Below are positions 8,090-16,941 of a stretch of 64,000 bases of DNA, one piece after another. The notes under the pieces are model-generated. The model had not been told where the DNA came from and did not search any database. It saw only the letters and a list, made by a program, of their open reading frames with translations. The translations under genes and the position numbers were made by a program. How positions within the stretch are numbered: the first letter of the stretch is position 1; each line of letters opens with the position of its first letter. Source of the stretch: CAWKEY01 sp963848675 (GTDB taxonomy: Bacteria; Pseudomonadota; Gammaproteobacteria; Methylococcales; Methylomonadaceae); NCBI GenBank assembly GCA_963848675.1, contig CAWKEY010000068.1:1-64000 (forward strand), written 5' to 3'.

Positions 8090-8652
8090 AATGAGCTGTC
8101 CTTGGTGGGTTGCTTGCAGGCATAAATGCCGGCTGCATTGCGTAAATAGCCTTTGTAGTCCATGCCGTAGCCGAACAGATAGCGGTTTTCCACCTGCAGG
8201 CCGACAAAATCAGCGCGTACGGGTTTGTCGTGGTCAAGCATTTTATCCACCAACACGGCGCTGTATACGGCGAGGGCGCCTTGCTCCTTGCAATACTGGC
8301 AGATGGCTTCAAGGGTTATGCCTTCGTCGAGGATGTCATCGACAATGAGCACGGTGCGGCCTTTCATCGGCGTTTTCGGTTTTAACAGCCATTGAATACG
8401 GCCGCCTGAAGTCTTGTTTTGATAACGGCTGGCATTGATGGCATCTAGGGTGAGCGGGAGGCTCAAGCGGGTGAGCAATTTGCCGGCGGTGATGAGGCCG
8501 CCGTTCATGACGCACAGGAACAAGGGGTTGCATCCGGCCAGCGTTGAATTGATTTGTTCAGCCATTCTGTCCAGGGCGGCTTCAACCTGCTCTTCGCTAA
8601 AGAGCAAATCGGCGGTGGCCTGTATGTGTTCGATTTCTTTGAGGTTAGTCAT
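8086..8652 (-). CDS. hpt: Hypoxanthine-guanine phosphoribosyltransferase
   Basis: Purine salvage enzyme of 188 residues joining hypoxanthine or guanine to PRPP. The PRPP-binding motif VLIVDDILDEGIT is clear, as are the flexible-loop region (ASRYQNKTSGG) and the late ENRYLFGYGMDYKGYLRN segment that holds the purine. It was started at the ATG at 8652 because it overlaps the nagZ stop (ATGA); a longer frame exists without support. It is the middle gene of a coupled nagZ-hpt-mtnP operon. Pairing with a thioinosine phosphorylase suggests that it recycles the freed hypoxanthine. Confidence 0.9.
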   Translation of the reverse strand: MTNLKEIEHIQATADLLFSEEQVEAALDRMAEQINSTLAGCNPLFLCVMNGGLITAGKLLTRLSLPLTLDAINASRYQNKTSGGRIQWLLKPKTPMKGRTVLIVDDILDEGITLEAICQYCKEQGALAVYSAVLVDKMLDHDKPVRADFVGLQVENRYLFGYGMDYKGYLRNAAGIYACKQPTKDSSL

Positions 8653-9656
8653 GCGTAGACACTGAGCTGGTCTGAAATTTGCCACCATTTTGCGGTGTTC
8701 ATGAGTTGCTCGCGGCTCATCCGGGGTTTGCCGCGCATTGCGTTGAGTCGCTGCTCTCTGATGGCATCCTCAGTGACAGGCAAAGTCTCAAGCACTTGTT
8801 CGGCGCCGCGCGGATTATTGCAGATCAGGAGCATATCGCAGCCAGCTTGTTGTGCCAGCCGGGCGCGTTCAGGGAAGTCGCCTGCTGATGCGGCGCCGGC
8901 CATGCTTAAGTCATCGCTAAACACGGTGCCGTTAAAGTTGAGCTCCTGGCGCAGTATCTGTTGTATCCAGAAGGATGAAAAACCTGCGGGACTGGGATCA
9001 ACTTTAGGGTACAGCACATGCGCCGGCATAATGCCTTCAAGTCCTTCATCGATCAGTTGTTTAAATGGCAGCAGGTCTTTGTTCCGGATGCTGTCCAGAT
9101 CGCGTTCATCCACCGGCAGAGTCAGATGTGAATCCAGCGCTACAGCACCGTGTCCGGGGAAATGCTTTCCGGTCGCCGCCATGCCGGCCGCATTCATGCC
9201 CTTTCTAAAAGCGCTGGCCAGTTGCGTAGCCAATTGATAATCGGTTGAAAATGAGCGATTGCCGATAACCGCGCTGATGCCGCAATCAATGTCCAATACC
9301 GGCGCAAAGCTGAAATCCACACCGACCGCCAATAATTCGGCCGCCATCAGCCAGCCTGCGGGTTCGGCCAGTTCCGGATGTGCTGCATAGCAGGAGGCGG
9401 GCGGCAGACGCGTGAAACCATTTTGAAAGCGCTGCACGCGGCCGCCTTCCTGATCGACGGCAATGAGTATCGGGCCATTCCGCGCGGCGCGAATTTGTCT
9501 GATGAGTCCGGTAACTTGTTCGGGGCTTTGGTAATTCCGTGAAAAGAGGATAACCGCCCCGGTGTTGGGATGATTGATTACTTCTTGCTCATGGGCTGTC
9601 AAGGTCAAGCCCTCAACATCCAGCATGATAGGGCCGATAGGGTTGTTACGTGTCAT
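8649..9656 (-). CDS. nagZ: Beta-N-acetylhexosaminidase NagZ
   Basis: Cytoplasmic GH3 enzyme of 335 residues that removes GlcNAc from anhydromuropeptides in peptidoglycan recycling. KHFPGHG with the following SHLTLP forms the His/Asp general acid-base region, and TVFSDDLSMAGA carries the nucleophilic Asp. There is no signal peptide, as expected. Length agrees with E. coli and Pseudomonas NagZ. It is the first gene of a three-gene operon. AmgK and MurU, which reuse MurNAc, are encoded about 3 kb away, so the MurNAc branch of recycling is well represented here. NagZ products are also known to affect AmpC induction in some species. Confidence 0.93.
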   Translation of the reverse strand: MTRNNPIGPIMLDVEGLTLTAHEQEVINHPNTGAVILFSRNYQSPEQVTGLIRQIRAARNGPILIAVDQEGGRVQRFQNGFTRLPPASCYAAHPELAEPAGWLMAAELLAVGVDFSFAPVLDIDCGISAVIGNRSFSTDYQLATQLASAFRKGMNAAGMAATGKHFPGHGAVALDSHLTLPVDERDLDSIRNKDLLPFKQLIDEGLEGIMPAHVLYPKVDPSPAGFSSFWIQQILRQELNFNGTVFSDDLSMAGAASAGDFPERARLAQQAGCDMLLICNNPRGAEQVLETLPVTEDAIREQRLNAMRGKPRMSREQLMNTAKWWQISDQLSVYA

Positions 9657-9733
9657 TGCCTGTTATCGTTCAGAAATCTATGGGCTTGTGGCCTATACTT
9701 AAACCACAATAGTTGAATTAAACGGAGTCTGAA

Positions 9734-10129
9734 ATGCGTTTGTTTGTTTTGTTATTAAGTCTGTGGGTCATGCCCGCTATTGCTGCTGACAGTGAGGAGC
9801 CAAAAGCCGAAGCAGTTGCTATAGAATATCTGGAAATGGGCCCCAAGTTTACTGTTAATTTGGCGGAACCAAAAAAATATTTGCTGATAAATGTGCAATT
9901 ATTGGTTGAAGGTGAGTCTGCCAGTACCAAAATAAAAAAACATCTGCCGGCATTAAGGCACGAATTGATTATGCTGTTGAGTGGCAGGTCTGCAGATAGC
10001 TTGCAAAGCATGCAGCAGCGTGAAGCATTACGCCAGGAGGCATTGTTGGCTTTTGGTAAAACACTGGAGAAGCACGAGAGCGGCGATGGACTTAAAGATG
10101 TGTTTTTTACCGAGTTCTTGATTAATTGA
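9734..10129 (+). CDS. FliL-domain periplasmic protein
   Basis: 131-residue exported protein with a FliL-like domain. The N-terminus MRLFVLLLSLWVMPAIAADS looks like a cleavable signal peptide and not the single membrane anchor of flagellar FliL. The domain (about 30-130: GPKFTVNLAEPKKYLLINVQ, then the helix KKHLPALRHELIMLLSGR and a LKDVFFTEFLIN end) fits the family. No flagellar genes are nearby, so a flagellar stator role is doubtful; FliL-fold proteins of this short, exported type are common in non-flagellar contexts. A GGAG sits 8 bases before the ATG. It is divergent from nagZ and convergent with the HIT gene. Confidence 0.75.
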   Translation: MRLFVLLLSLWVMPAIAADSEEPKAEAVAIEYLEMGPKFTVNLAEPKKYLLINVQLLVEGESASTKIKKHLPALRHELIMLLSGRSADSLQSMQQREALRQEALLAFGKTLEKHESGDGLKDVFFTEFLIN

Positions 10130-10195
10130 CGCTTCCTTGCAAGGGGTATCCAGTTTGAAGTGGAGGTACAAAATAGTGCCTCTCTACCCATCGCC

Positions 10196-10621
10196 TCAGT
10201 ACGAAAACTGCAAAGCCCCGCCAAAATGCACTTTAATTCGCTTCAGCGTCGTTGTCATCTCTTGTTCGCTATAAGGAATCGCATCAAATTTGCCCCAGAT
10301 CGGCGCCGGCCAGGCTCTATCAGTTTGGTAGCGGGCGATGTGATGAATATGCAATTGCGGCACTAAATTGCCAATAGCGGCAATATTCATTTTGTCTGCC
10401 TGATAAAGCACAGCCAGATTTTCTGCGAGATAGCTGGATTCTTCCATCAGCAATGCGCGTTCCGCCTTGCCGAGTTGATAAATTTCTTGCAGAGCTGGTC
10501 TTTGCGGCACCAGGATAAACCAGGGATACTGGCTGTCATTCATCATCAGCAAGCGGCATAAATCAAATCGGCCGATTTCTACGCAGTCTTGTCGCAGGCG
10601 GGGGTGTAACTGAAATGTCAT
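10196..10621 (-). CDS. HIT-family protein
   Basis: Histidine-triad nucleotide hydrolase or transferase, 141 residues. The triad motif appears as QLHIHHIARY, with the third His displaced compared with the classic H-x-H-x-H form, a variant usual in this bacterial subgroup. DLCRLLMMNDSQYPWFILVP at the N-terminus is the other conserved stretch. HIT enzymes act on AMP-linked substrates, but the substrate here is unknown. The gene stands alone, convergent with the FliL-like gene and in the same direction as the membrane protein upstream, 150 bp away. Confidence 0.85.
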   Translation of the reverse strand: MTFQLHPRLRQDCVEIGRFDLCRLLMMNDSQYPWFILVPQRPALQEIYQLGKAERALLMEESSYLAENLAVLYQADKMNIAAIGNLVPQLHIHHIARYQTDRAWPAPIWGKFDAIPYSEQEMTTTLKRIKVHFGGALQFSY

Positions 10622-10774
10622 AGCTATCTGGGGCAGGGTTTAAAAGATAAGGGAGAAAATGACGCTGCTTAAGCCCATCTCAATGGAACCAGGCTGTTGC
10701 ATTATTGGCGCCTGACGCTTGCAAGCCATCTGTAAATTGCTGCCGGGTCGTTCAGCTATTTTGATGCGGGCGGC

Positions 10775-11815
10775 TCATTTTGAAAACGCAATAAAGCGCC
10801 GGTAGGGCGAGCCCTGCTTCCAGGTGAATGCTTCGGTGTAATAGTGCATTAAAGCCAGATACCCCAGCAGACCTACCGTAATGACCTTGCGAAACTCCAC
10901 ACCCAAAAAGTAATTCGTGGTGACATTAACCGCCGCATCACCGTAACGCTGCAATACAAAAGCCAGAACAAAAGACAGCACCGGCAACACGACCACGATA
11001 GGCAGATGGCAGCGCGCCGCCCAGCGATACAAAGCATTCTGCGGCCTGGCATGATGACGGTTGTAATCGTGGCTCACATAGAAAATATACGCCGTCGCAT
11101 CATGAACCAAGCGTGGCGCCAGAATTGCCAGAAAAAAATACTGCTGCACATAGAAATAGAAACTGCTCAGCACCAACACTGTGTTGGACCACAAAAACAG
11201 CTTGCCAACTTGCGTGTTGACATAGCGCTGACATAAGACGGTACTAAGCCCCAAACCAATACACAAGCCAGCGGCCGCATGTTTAACCCATTCTGCCTGC
11301 TGGGCATCCAGACTGTTCTTCAGAAAAATACCCATATAGACAAAGATTCCGGCTGCCACACTCAACCATAACAGCAGATAAAATGCCCAGCCCGGCAAAT
11401 GGCAGACCCCCCGGGCCACGCCATGCTGCTGCTTAAGCACATGGTAGACCGTCCAGGCTGCCACCAGTACATAAAACATCCGGTAGGAAATAAACAGACT
11501 GCCAACGCCAAAAAACAGCGCCAGCGCCGCTGTCATCAACACCAGTTTTAATTTATAAAACTTCAGATAGTCGGTATTACTGACCAACACAATGGCGCTA
11601 GCAACGATATGCGGCGTTCCGAACAGGATCTGAAACAAAAGAAAATGCTCGGGGCTGCTGGGCAGATTTGCACGCAAAAAATCCTGCCCAAACCAAACAT
11701 CAAACAATTGCAGTAACAAACAAAGCGGAATGATGGCATACAGCGCCAGCAACAGCCGGAATGACACTGCCATTTTAGGAGCTGGATACTCAGTTGAAAT
11801 GGTTTGCGCAGACAT
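10775..11815 (-). CDS. Polytopic His-rich membrane protein, unknown function
   Basis: 346-residue integral membrane protein with about nine hydrophobic segments. I do not recognise a named family with certainty. Conserved-looking His clusters sit at membrane edges: FGTPHIVAS near residue 70, TVYHVLKQQHGVARG near 125-140, APRLVHDATAYIFYVSHDYNRHH near 240-260, and LMHYYTEAFTWKQG near 325. Several His on different helices suggest a metal site, as in the Brp/Blh carotene oxygenase fold or membrane di-iron enzymes, but the order of motifs does not match either closely. The start at 11815 gives a plausible N-terminal cytoplasmic segment. It is a single gene with no helpful neighbours. Confidence 0.65.
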   Translation of the reverse strand: MSAQTISTEYPAPKMAVSFRLLLALYAIIPLCLLLQLFDVWFGQDFLRANLPSSPEHFLLFQILFGTPHIVASAIVLVSNTDYLKFYKLKLVLMTAALALFFGVGSLFISYRMFYVLVAAWTVYHVLKQQHGVARGVCHLPGWAFYLLLWLSVAAGIFVYMGIFLKNSLDAQQAEWVKHAAAGLCIGLGLSTVLCQRYVNTQVGKLFLWSNTVLVLSSFYFYVQQYFFLAILAPRLVHDATAYIFYVSHDYNRHHARPQNALYRWAARCHLPIVVVLPVLSFVLAFVLQRYGDAAVNVTTNYFLGVEFRKVITVGLLGYLALMHYYTEAFTWKQGSPYRRFIAFSK

Positions 11816-11988
11816 CGAAGTACCTAATTATGAAATAGCGGTCATCATTCAGCTTATGGCGTTCTTGGCACGCAAGCTTCTGTCATTCAGTGAATTCTTT
11901 TTGGGGCTTAAGCAATCGCTATCATCAGGGGGCGCCGCCGCACAACTCATTGTATTTAAATAAGCTTGTACAGGACTCCGTAAAGACC

Positions 11989-12198
11989 TTATTCCGTCAA
12001 TGCAAAACCTATTTTAATGGTAACCTGCCAGTGGGCAATTTTGCCTTGATCGAGATGGCCGCGCGTTTCGACTACTTCAAACCAGCGCATATCGTGGATG
12101 GTTTTAGCTGCTTTGCTGATGGCGTTTTCGATGGCTTCCTGCATACCGATAGTGGAAGAGCCGGTGAGTTCTATTTTTTTGTAAATATGGTCAGACAT
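11989..12198 (-). CDS. Dodecin (flavin-storage protein)
   Basis: 69-residue dodecin, which assembles as a hollow dodecamer and binds riboflavin or FMN pairs. The pattern of beta strand, helix and two long strands is clear: HIYKKIELTGSST, then EAIENAISKAAKTI and WFEVVETRGHL followed by AHWQVTIKIGFAL. The Trp in MRWFEV is the residue that stacks on flavin, and the QVTIKIG end is typical. It overlaps the murU stop by 8 bases, so it is translated as part of amgK-murU-dodecin. The reason for that coupling is unknown. Confidence 0.9.
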   Translation of the reverse strand: MSDHIYKKIELTGSSTIGMQEAIENAISKAAKTIHDMRWFEVVETRGHLDQGKIAHWQVTIKIGFALTE

Positions 12199-12874
12199 GA
12201 TCTTGTTCTCGCTGTGTGTAATAAAAATCCAGCTCCTGTAGACGCTGGGGTGTGCCTATATCCATCCAGAAACCGTCAAATGTTTGCCCCGTTACGCGCC
12301 GCGCCGAAATCGCGCTGCGCAGCAAAGGCGCCAATTTGCTGGTTCCGGGCGGTGTATGCATGAATAATTCAGGCCGGTAAACACCGATACCGCTAAAGGT
12401 AAATTTGGGTGCAGTAATCTCGTCAACGTGGCCGTTATTATCCAGGCCGAAATCGCCTTGCCGGTGATGCGTCGGGTTTTCGACCAGGACTAAATGGGCT
12501 AAATCAAGGTTCAGGTTTTTGAGTTGGGCGTAGGGAAAGTCGGTGGCAATGTCGCCATTGACGACCAGAAAGGCACTGTCGCCCAGCAGCTGCAGGGCGT
12601 GAATAATGCCTCCGGCGGTTTCCAGTGCTTGTTCGCCCTCGGGAGAATACTGAATATGGGCGCCGAAATGCCGGCCGTCACCCAGAACATTTTCAATTTG
12701 CTGCCCCATGTACGCATGATTGATGACAATGTCGGTAAAGCCACCGGCAACCAGCTGTCTGATGGTATATTCGATCAGAGGCCTGCCAGCGACCGGCAGT
12801 AAGGGTTTAGGGGTGTAATCGGTTAACGGCCGCATGCGCTCGCCGCGACCGGCCGCCAGAATCATGGCTTTCAT
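12191..12874 (-). CDS. murU: MurU, N-acetylmuramate 1-phosphate uridylyltransferase
   Basis: Sugar nucleotidyltransferase of 227 residues. LAAGRGERMRPLTDYTPKPL is the nucleotide-binding signature, VVNGDIATD carries the metal-binding Asp, and FWMDIGTPQRL closes the fold. In the AmgK-MurU route MurNAc 1-phosphate is converted to UDP-MurNAc, bypassing de novo synthesis and the fosfomycin target MurA. The start at 12874 was chosen because it overlaps the amgK stop (ATGA), which fixes both reading frames. The gene order amgK-murU beside lptD is the same as in Pseudomonas, which supports this over a generic glucose-1-phosphate transferase. Confidence 0.9.
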   Translation of the reverse strand: MKAMILAAGRGERMRPLTDYTPKPLLPVAGRPLIEYTIRQLVAGGFTDIVINHAYMGQQIENVLGDGRHFGAHIQYSPEGEQALETAGGIIHALQLLGDSAFLVVNGDIATDFPYAQLKNLNLDLAHLVLVENPTHHRQGDFGLDNNGHVDEITAPKFTFSGIGVYRPELFMHTPPGTSKLAPLLRSAISARRVTGQTFDGFWMDIGTPQRLQELDFYYTQREQDHV

Positions 12875-13869
12875 GCGCTTGCCTCGGCGACGGGTAACGC
12901 CAGATCGGCAAGAAACCGGCCAAAATCTGCTAGCTCCGGATAAACGGCGCACACGGCGGTGACATAATTCAGGGTGCGGGGTATGTCTTTCAGGTAGCCG
13001 GATTTGCCATCTCGTAGATGCAAACGGGAAAAAATGCCGATGGCTTTCAGGTGGCGCTGCATGCCCATCAAATCGAACCAGCGTATGAACTGGGGCAGAT
13101 CGCAATCAATCAGACCGGCTTGCAACAGCCGCTGATAATAGTGGTTTAGCCATTGTTTAACCTGGGCTTCGGGCCAGGCGATATAGCAATCGCGCAATAG
13201 CGACACCAGATCGTAAGTGATAGGGCCGATGACGGCATCCTGAAAATCAATAATGCCGGGGGTATTGTCGTTTAACACCATCAAGTTGCGGGAATGGTAA
13301 TCCCGATGTACACAGGTAACCGGTTGCTCGAGCGCAGAGCTGATCAGCAGTTTATGGACGTTGTCCTGCATAGGGGCGGGCAGGTCAATGTCGAGCAGCC
13401 GGCTTAAAAACCAGTCGTCGAAGATGCCGAGCTCTCTTTGCAGCAGGGCCTCGTTGTAGCTGGGCAGGCCGCTGTCTTGCAGGGGGGTTTGGCTTTGCAG
13501 CTTAAACAAGCTGTCGCAGGCGCTTTGATATAAAGTTTCGGCGCTGTGGGTATTCAAGCGGTCCAAGAAACAGTGTGAGCCGAAGTCTTCAATCAGTAAA
13601 AAACCGTCGCTCAGGTTTTGCTCAAAAATGGCGGGTACGTGGATTTGGGATTGGCGCATTAAAGCGGCGACTCTGATGAAAGGCTCAATGTTTTCCTTTT
13701 CTGGCGGGGCGTCCATGACAATAAATTGTCCTTGAGCGGCCTTGATCCTGAAGTAACGCCGGAAACTGGCGTCGCTGGAGGCGGGTTCACAATGCTCGAT
13801 GTCCAGCAGCAGGCCGTTTTCCAGCCAGTCGCGCATGGCGATTGTTCTTAAGTCTTCAGGCATCATCAT
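12871..13869 (-). CDS. amgK: AmgK, anomeric MurNAc/GlcNAc kinase
   Basis: Aminoglycoside-phosphotransferase-fold kinase of 332 residues that phosphorylates MurNAc at C1 in cell-wall recycling. The catalytic loop is CVHRDYHSRNLMV and the metal-binding motif GIIDFQDAVIGP. The N-lobe (FRRYFRIKAAQGQFIVMDAP) carries the ATP-binding Lys-equivalent region. Three ATG codons lie in a row at the start; the first is taken. It is coupled to murU through ATGA and divergent from lptD over 104 bp. Both the neighbour and the fold argue against an antibiotic-resistance role. Confidence 0.9.
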   Translation of the reverse strand: MMMPEDLRTIAMRDWLENGLLLDIEHCEPASSDASFRRYFRIKAAQGQFIVMDAPPEKENIEPFIRVAALMRQSQIHVPAIFEQNLSDGFLLIEDFGSHCFLDRLNTHSAETLYQSACDSLFKLQSQTPLQDSGLPSYNEALLQRELGIFDDWFLSRLLDIDLPAPMQDNVHKLLISSALEQPVTCVHRDYHSRNLMVLNDNTPGIIDFQDAVIGPITYDLVSLLRDCYIAWPEAQVKQWLNHYYQRLLQAGLIDCDLPQFIRWFDLMGMQRHLKAIGIFSRLHLRDGKSGYLKDIPRTLNYVTAVCAVYPELADFGRFLADLALPVAEASA

Positions 13870-13973
13870 GAATAGGTGAGTTTAGTTATAATGCTGCGGT
13901 AAATTTGGGGTAAAATGCACGTTCGGCATTTTATTCGATTTCTGATTCATTAAGCTACTAACTTATATCCTCT

Positions 13974-16928
13974 ATGCGTCCCCGCTTATTTCTGGCTTTT
14001 TTACCTACACTCTTTAGCTCTGTTAGCGTTGCTAATGAAGCGGCCTGGAATTGCCAGCAAAGCAAAGACGGCAAGGAGTGGGTGTGTGTTGGCGAAGAAA
14101 AAGCTGGGGCCAAAAGCGAAGAGGCTGTAGCGCCCGTCACATCCGCGCCGGGTAAAGCAGCCGAGCCGGTCATTACCGAATCGATGCCCGCGACAGAACC
14201 GGCGCCGGCCGATGTTGATAAAGACACAACACCGGCTGCAGCAGAACCTGTTGAAGTGGCTGAGCCGGTCACTCCTGAAGTGCCTGAACGCAGCCAGGAA
14301 GAGCCAGCTGAGCCGGCAATAGCAGTCAAGCCGGATAAAAAGCAGCCTATCTACGTTGCTCAGCCGGTAATACATGAGGCCGGGAAGCCCATGCCGGTTG
14401 ATATGCAACAGCATAGACCGGAAGCCGTTGCTGATAATAAACAGGGCCCCGGCTGGGCCTGTGATGCCGGCAGCGAAGACCAAAACTGGGATTGTAATCT
14501 GGTGGGCGCCGACCCCAAAGGGGAGGCGCGCATTGTGGCTAGCGACGAGGTTAAGCCGAGCTTGCTGGATCCGGCGTTTGATCTTAAACAGGAAAAAACC
14601 TTCAGCGCTTTGCAATCGCAGTTGGCCTATGATCCCTGGCAGAACTGCACCATACAAATGGGTGCGCCTGCAGGCTTTGTCTCGCAAAAAGACTTAAGAG
14701 CAAGCTCGCCGCTGGATGTTAAGTCTGATTATTCAGAATTGTATGATGCGGAAATCAGCAGTCATTTTGGTAATGTGGAGATGAAACGCGCCGATCAGCA
14801 TGCCTTGACTGACAAGGCCAATTACGACACGGTTTCCGAAACCCTGGATATGCAGGGTCATGTCTTTTACAGTGATGATGATCTGGCCTTGTACAGCGAT
14901 TCCGCCTTGCTCAAATTGCAATCCGATCAGGCCCGGCTCCGGGAAACGATGTTTATTTCGCCGAGTACCCCGCTCAGGGGCCGAGCCAAGGTGGTGTATC
15001 GTGATAACAAGGATTTGTCGCGCTATAAGGATGTAGCGTATACCAGCTGCCGTCCAGGCAATCAGGACTGGGTGATTCATGCCTCCGACCTGAAATTGAA
15101 TAAAGTCACCGGGCAAGGCTCCGCAAAAAATACCTGGCTCGAGTTTAAAGGTGTGCCGGTGTTTTACTCGCCTTATCTTTCATTTCCCATGGATGACAGA
15201 AGATTATCGGGATTTCTGGCGCCTTCTTTTGGCAGAACGCAACGCTCCGGTTTCGATTTTTCAGTTCCTTATTACTGGAATATCGCGCCTAACTATGACG
15301 CCACTTTTAAGCCGCGTTATCTGACTAAAAGAGGCATACTGCTGGGCGGTAATTTCCGTTATTTGACGGAAAAATCCACTGGCAAGTTTGCCGGCGAGTA
15401 TCTACCCAACGATGATTTGCTAAACAAGGCACGCTTCCTGGGCGGCATACAAAACACCACACTGTTCACGCCCAACATCAGCTCAAATCTGGATTTGAAC
15501 TATGTCTCCGACAAGGATTATTTCAATGATCTGGGTAATGCCCTGAACATCAACCGCAACAGTTTCCTGAGAAGCACGGCTGATCTGAACTATGCTAACG
15601 AGGGTGTTGCGTTTGGCAGCCGGGTCGAGAATTATCAGACCATTGATAAATCGATCCAGCCCGAAAACCGGCCTTATCGAAAGCTGCCCCAGGTGACTTT
15701 GAATCTGAATCGAGCCTTCACTTTCCTGCCGCTGGAAACGGCCATGGAAAATGAGTACGTGTATTTTCAGCATGATGATTTTAACTACCAGGATCAATCT
15801 GGAGTGAACATAGTCAACGCCCAGCGCTTCAATACCAAGCCGTCGATCAGCATGCCCTGGTCATCGCCCGGCGCATTTGTAAAACCCAAGGTATCCCTGC
15901 AGCACACGCAATATTTGTTTAATAATCAGAATGCAGTGTTACTAAATACAGGTGCTGTCAGCGCGGGAGATTCGGATACTATTTCCAGAACCTTGCCGAT
16001 CGCCTCCCTCGACAGCGGCATGTATTTTGAAAAAGCCTTCGATTTGGCCGGCAGCGCCTTTACGCATACCCTGGAGCCGCGCCTGTTTTATCTCTTTATC
16101 CCCAAGACGGATCAAAAAAATATCCCGCTGTTCGATACCTCGCTGTTTGACTTTAACTACAGCAGCCTGTTTCGCGAAAACCGCTTTAGCGGCTCCGACA
16201 GAACGCAGGATGCCAACCAAATAACCGCGGCCGTGACTTCTCGTCTGGTTGATCCGGAAACCGGCAGAGACAGATTAAAGCTCAATATCGGTCAAATTTT
16301 CTATTTTAAGGATAGAGAAGTGACCTTGTGTGGTGATTACTACTCACCTGTGTGTACGGGGGGGCAGTTCAGCCAGGTGGAAACCAACAGTCTGTCGAAT
16401 TTGGTGGCTGATTTGAGCACCGAAGTGAACGAGCATGTAGCGCTGGACACGGGTTTGCAATGGGATTATAAGGAAAGCGATATTGCCAGATATGAGGCTA
16501 CCGTGCATTTGAAAAATGGCCCCGACCAGCTGCTTAATCTCGGCTATCGTTACCGGAAAAATATTCTCTATCCGGATAGGTCGCGTGACATTATCCAGAG
16601 CGATATTTCATTTCAGTGGCCGGTTTACGACGACTGGTATGCCGTGGGCCGCTGGCAGTATTCCTTGCTCAACAATTCAACTACGGAAAGTTTTTTCGGT
16701 CTTGAAAAAGAAAGCTGTTGCTGGCGTTTTCGTGTGATTGGGCGGCGCTGGGTGAATAATGTCAATGTCAATAATGCCTTCAACACTATCAACGCTGTCC
16801 AGCCCGTGGGTGACAGTCAAACCGGCGTATTCTTCCAGGTTGAACTCAAAGGCCTGACTGGCATTGGTGAAAAACTCGACGAATTCTTTGAACAAAATAT
16901 TTATGGTTATCGTAAACCTCTAAAATAA
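13974..16928 (+). CDS. lptD: LptD, LPS-assembly outer-membrane protein
   Basis: Outer-membrane beta-barrel of 984 residues that, with LptE, inserts lipopolysaccharide into the outer leaflet. A signal peptide ending about residue 21 (SVSVANEAAW) is followed by an unusual Ala/Pro/Glu-rich, low-complexity insert (about 55-135) before the OstA-like jellyroll domain (about 255-410) and the long barrel. The Cys pair in KESCCWRF near the C-terminus is the pair that forms the long-range disulfides in E. coli LptD, and N-terminal partners are available. It is followed after 13 bp by surA, whose product folds LptD. The protein is longer than E. coli LptD (784 residues), largely because of the insert. 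Confidence 0.93.
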   Translation: MRPRLFLAFLPTLFSSVSVANEAAWNCQQSKDGKEWVCVGEEKAGAKSEEAVAPVTSAPGKAAEPVITESMPATEPAPADVDKDTTPAAAEPVEVAEPVTPEVPERSQEEPAEPAIAVKPDKKQPIYVAQPVIHEAGKPMPVDMQQHRPEAVADNKQGPGWACDAGSEDQNWDCNLVGADPKGEARIVASDEVKPSLLDPAFDLKQEKTFSALQSQLAYDPWQNCTIQMGAPAGFVSQKDLRASSPLDVKSDYSELYDAEISSHFGNVEMKRADQHALTDKANYDTVSETLDMQGHVFYSDDDLALYSDSALLKLQSDQARLRETMFISPSTPLRGRAKVVYRDNKDLSRYKDVAYTSCRPGNQDWVIHASDLKLNKVTGQGSAKNTWLEFKGVPVFYSPYLSFPMDDRRLSGFLAPSFGRTQRSGFDFSVPYYWNIAPNYDATFKPRYLTKRGILLGGNFRYLTEKSTGKFAGEYLPNDDLLNKARFLGGIQNTTLFTPNISSNLDLNYVSDKDYFNDLGNALNINRNSFLRSTADLNYANEGVAFGSRVENYQTIDKSIQPENRPYRKLPQVTLNLNRAFTFLPLETAMENEYVYFQHDDFNYQDQSGVNIVNAQRFNTKPSISMPWSSPGAFVKPKVSLQHTQYLFNNQNAVLLNTGAVSAGDSDTISRTLPIASLDSGMYFEKAFDLAGSAFTHTLEPRLFYLFIPKTDQKNIPLFDTSLFDFNYSSLFRENRFSGSDRTQDANQITAAVTSRLVDPETGRDRLKLNIGQIFYFKDREVTLCGDYYSPVCTGGQFSQVETNSLSNLVADLSTEVNEHVALDTGLQWDYKESDIARYEATVHLKNGPDQLLNLGYRYRKNILYPDRSRDIIQSDISFQWPVYDDWYAVGRWQYSLLNNSTTESFFGLEKESCCWRFRVIGRRWVNNVNVNNAFNTINAVQPVGDSQTGVFFQVELKGLTGIGEKLDEFFEQNIYGYRKPLK

Positions 16929-16941
16929 TGCATCAAACAAC

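Noticed and set aside
9734..10129. Flagellar FliL
   Set aside because: The domain fits, but a cleavable signal and lack of any flagellar gene nearby make a flagellar role unsupported, so the name fliL was not used.
12871..13869. Aminoglycoside phosphotransferase (resistance gene)
   Set aside because: The fold is shared, but coupling to murU and the position beside lptD identify the recycling kinase AmgK.
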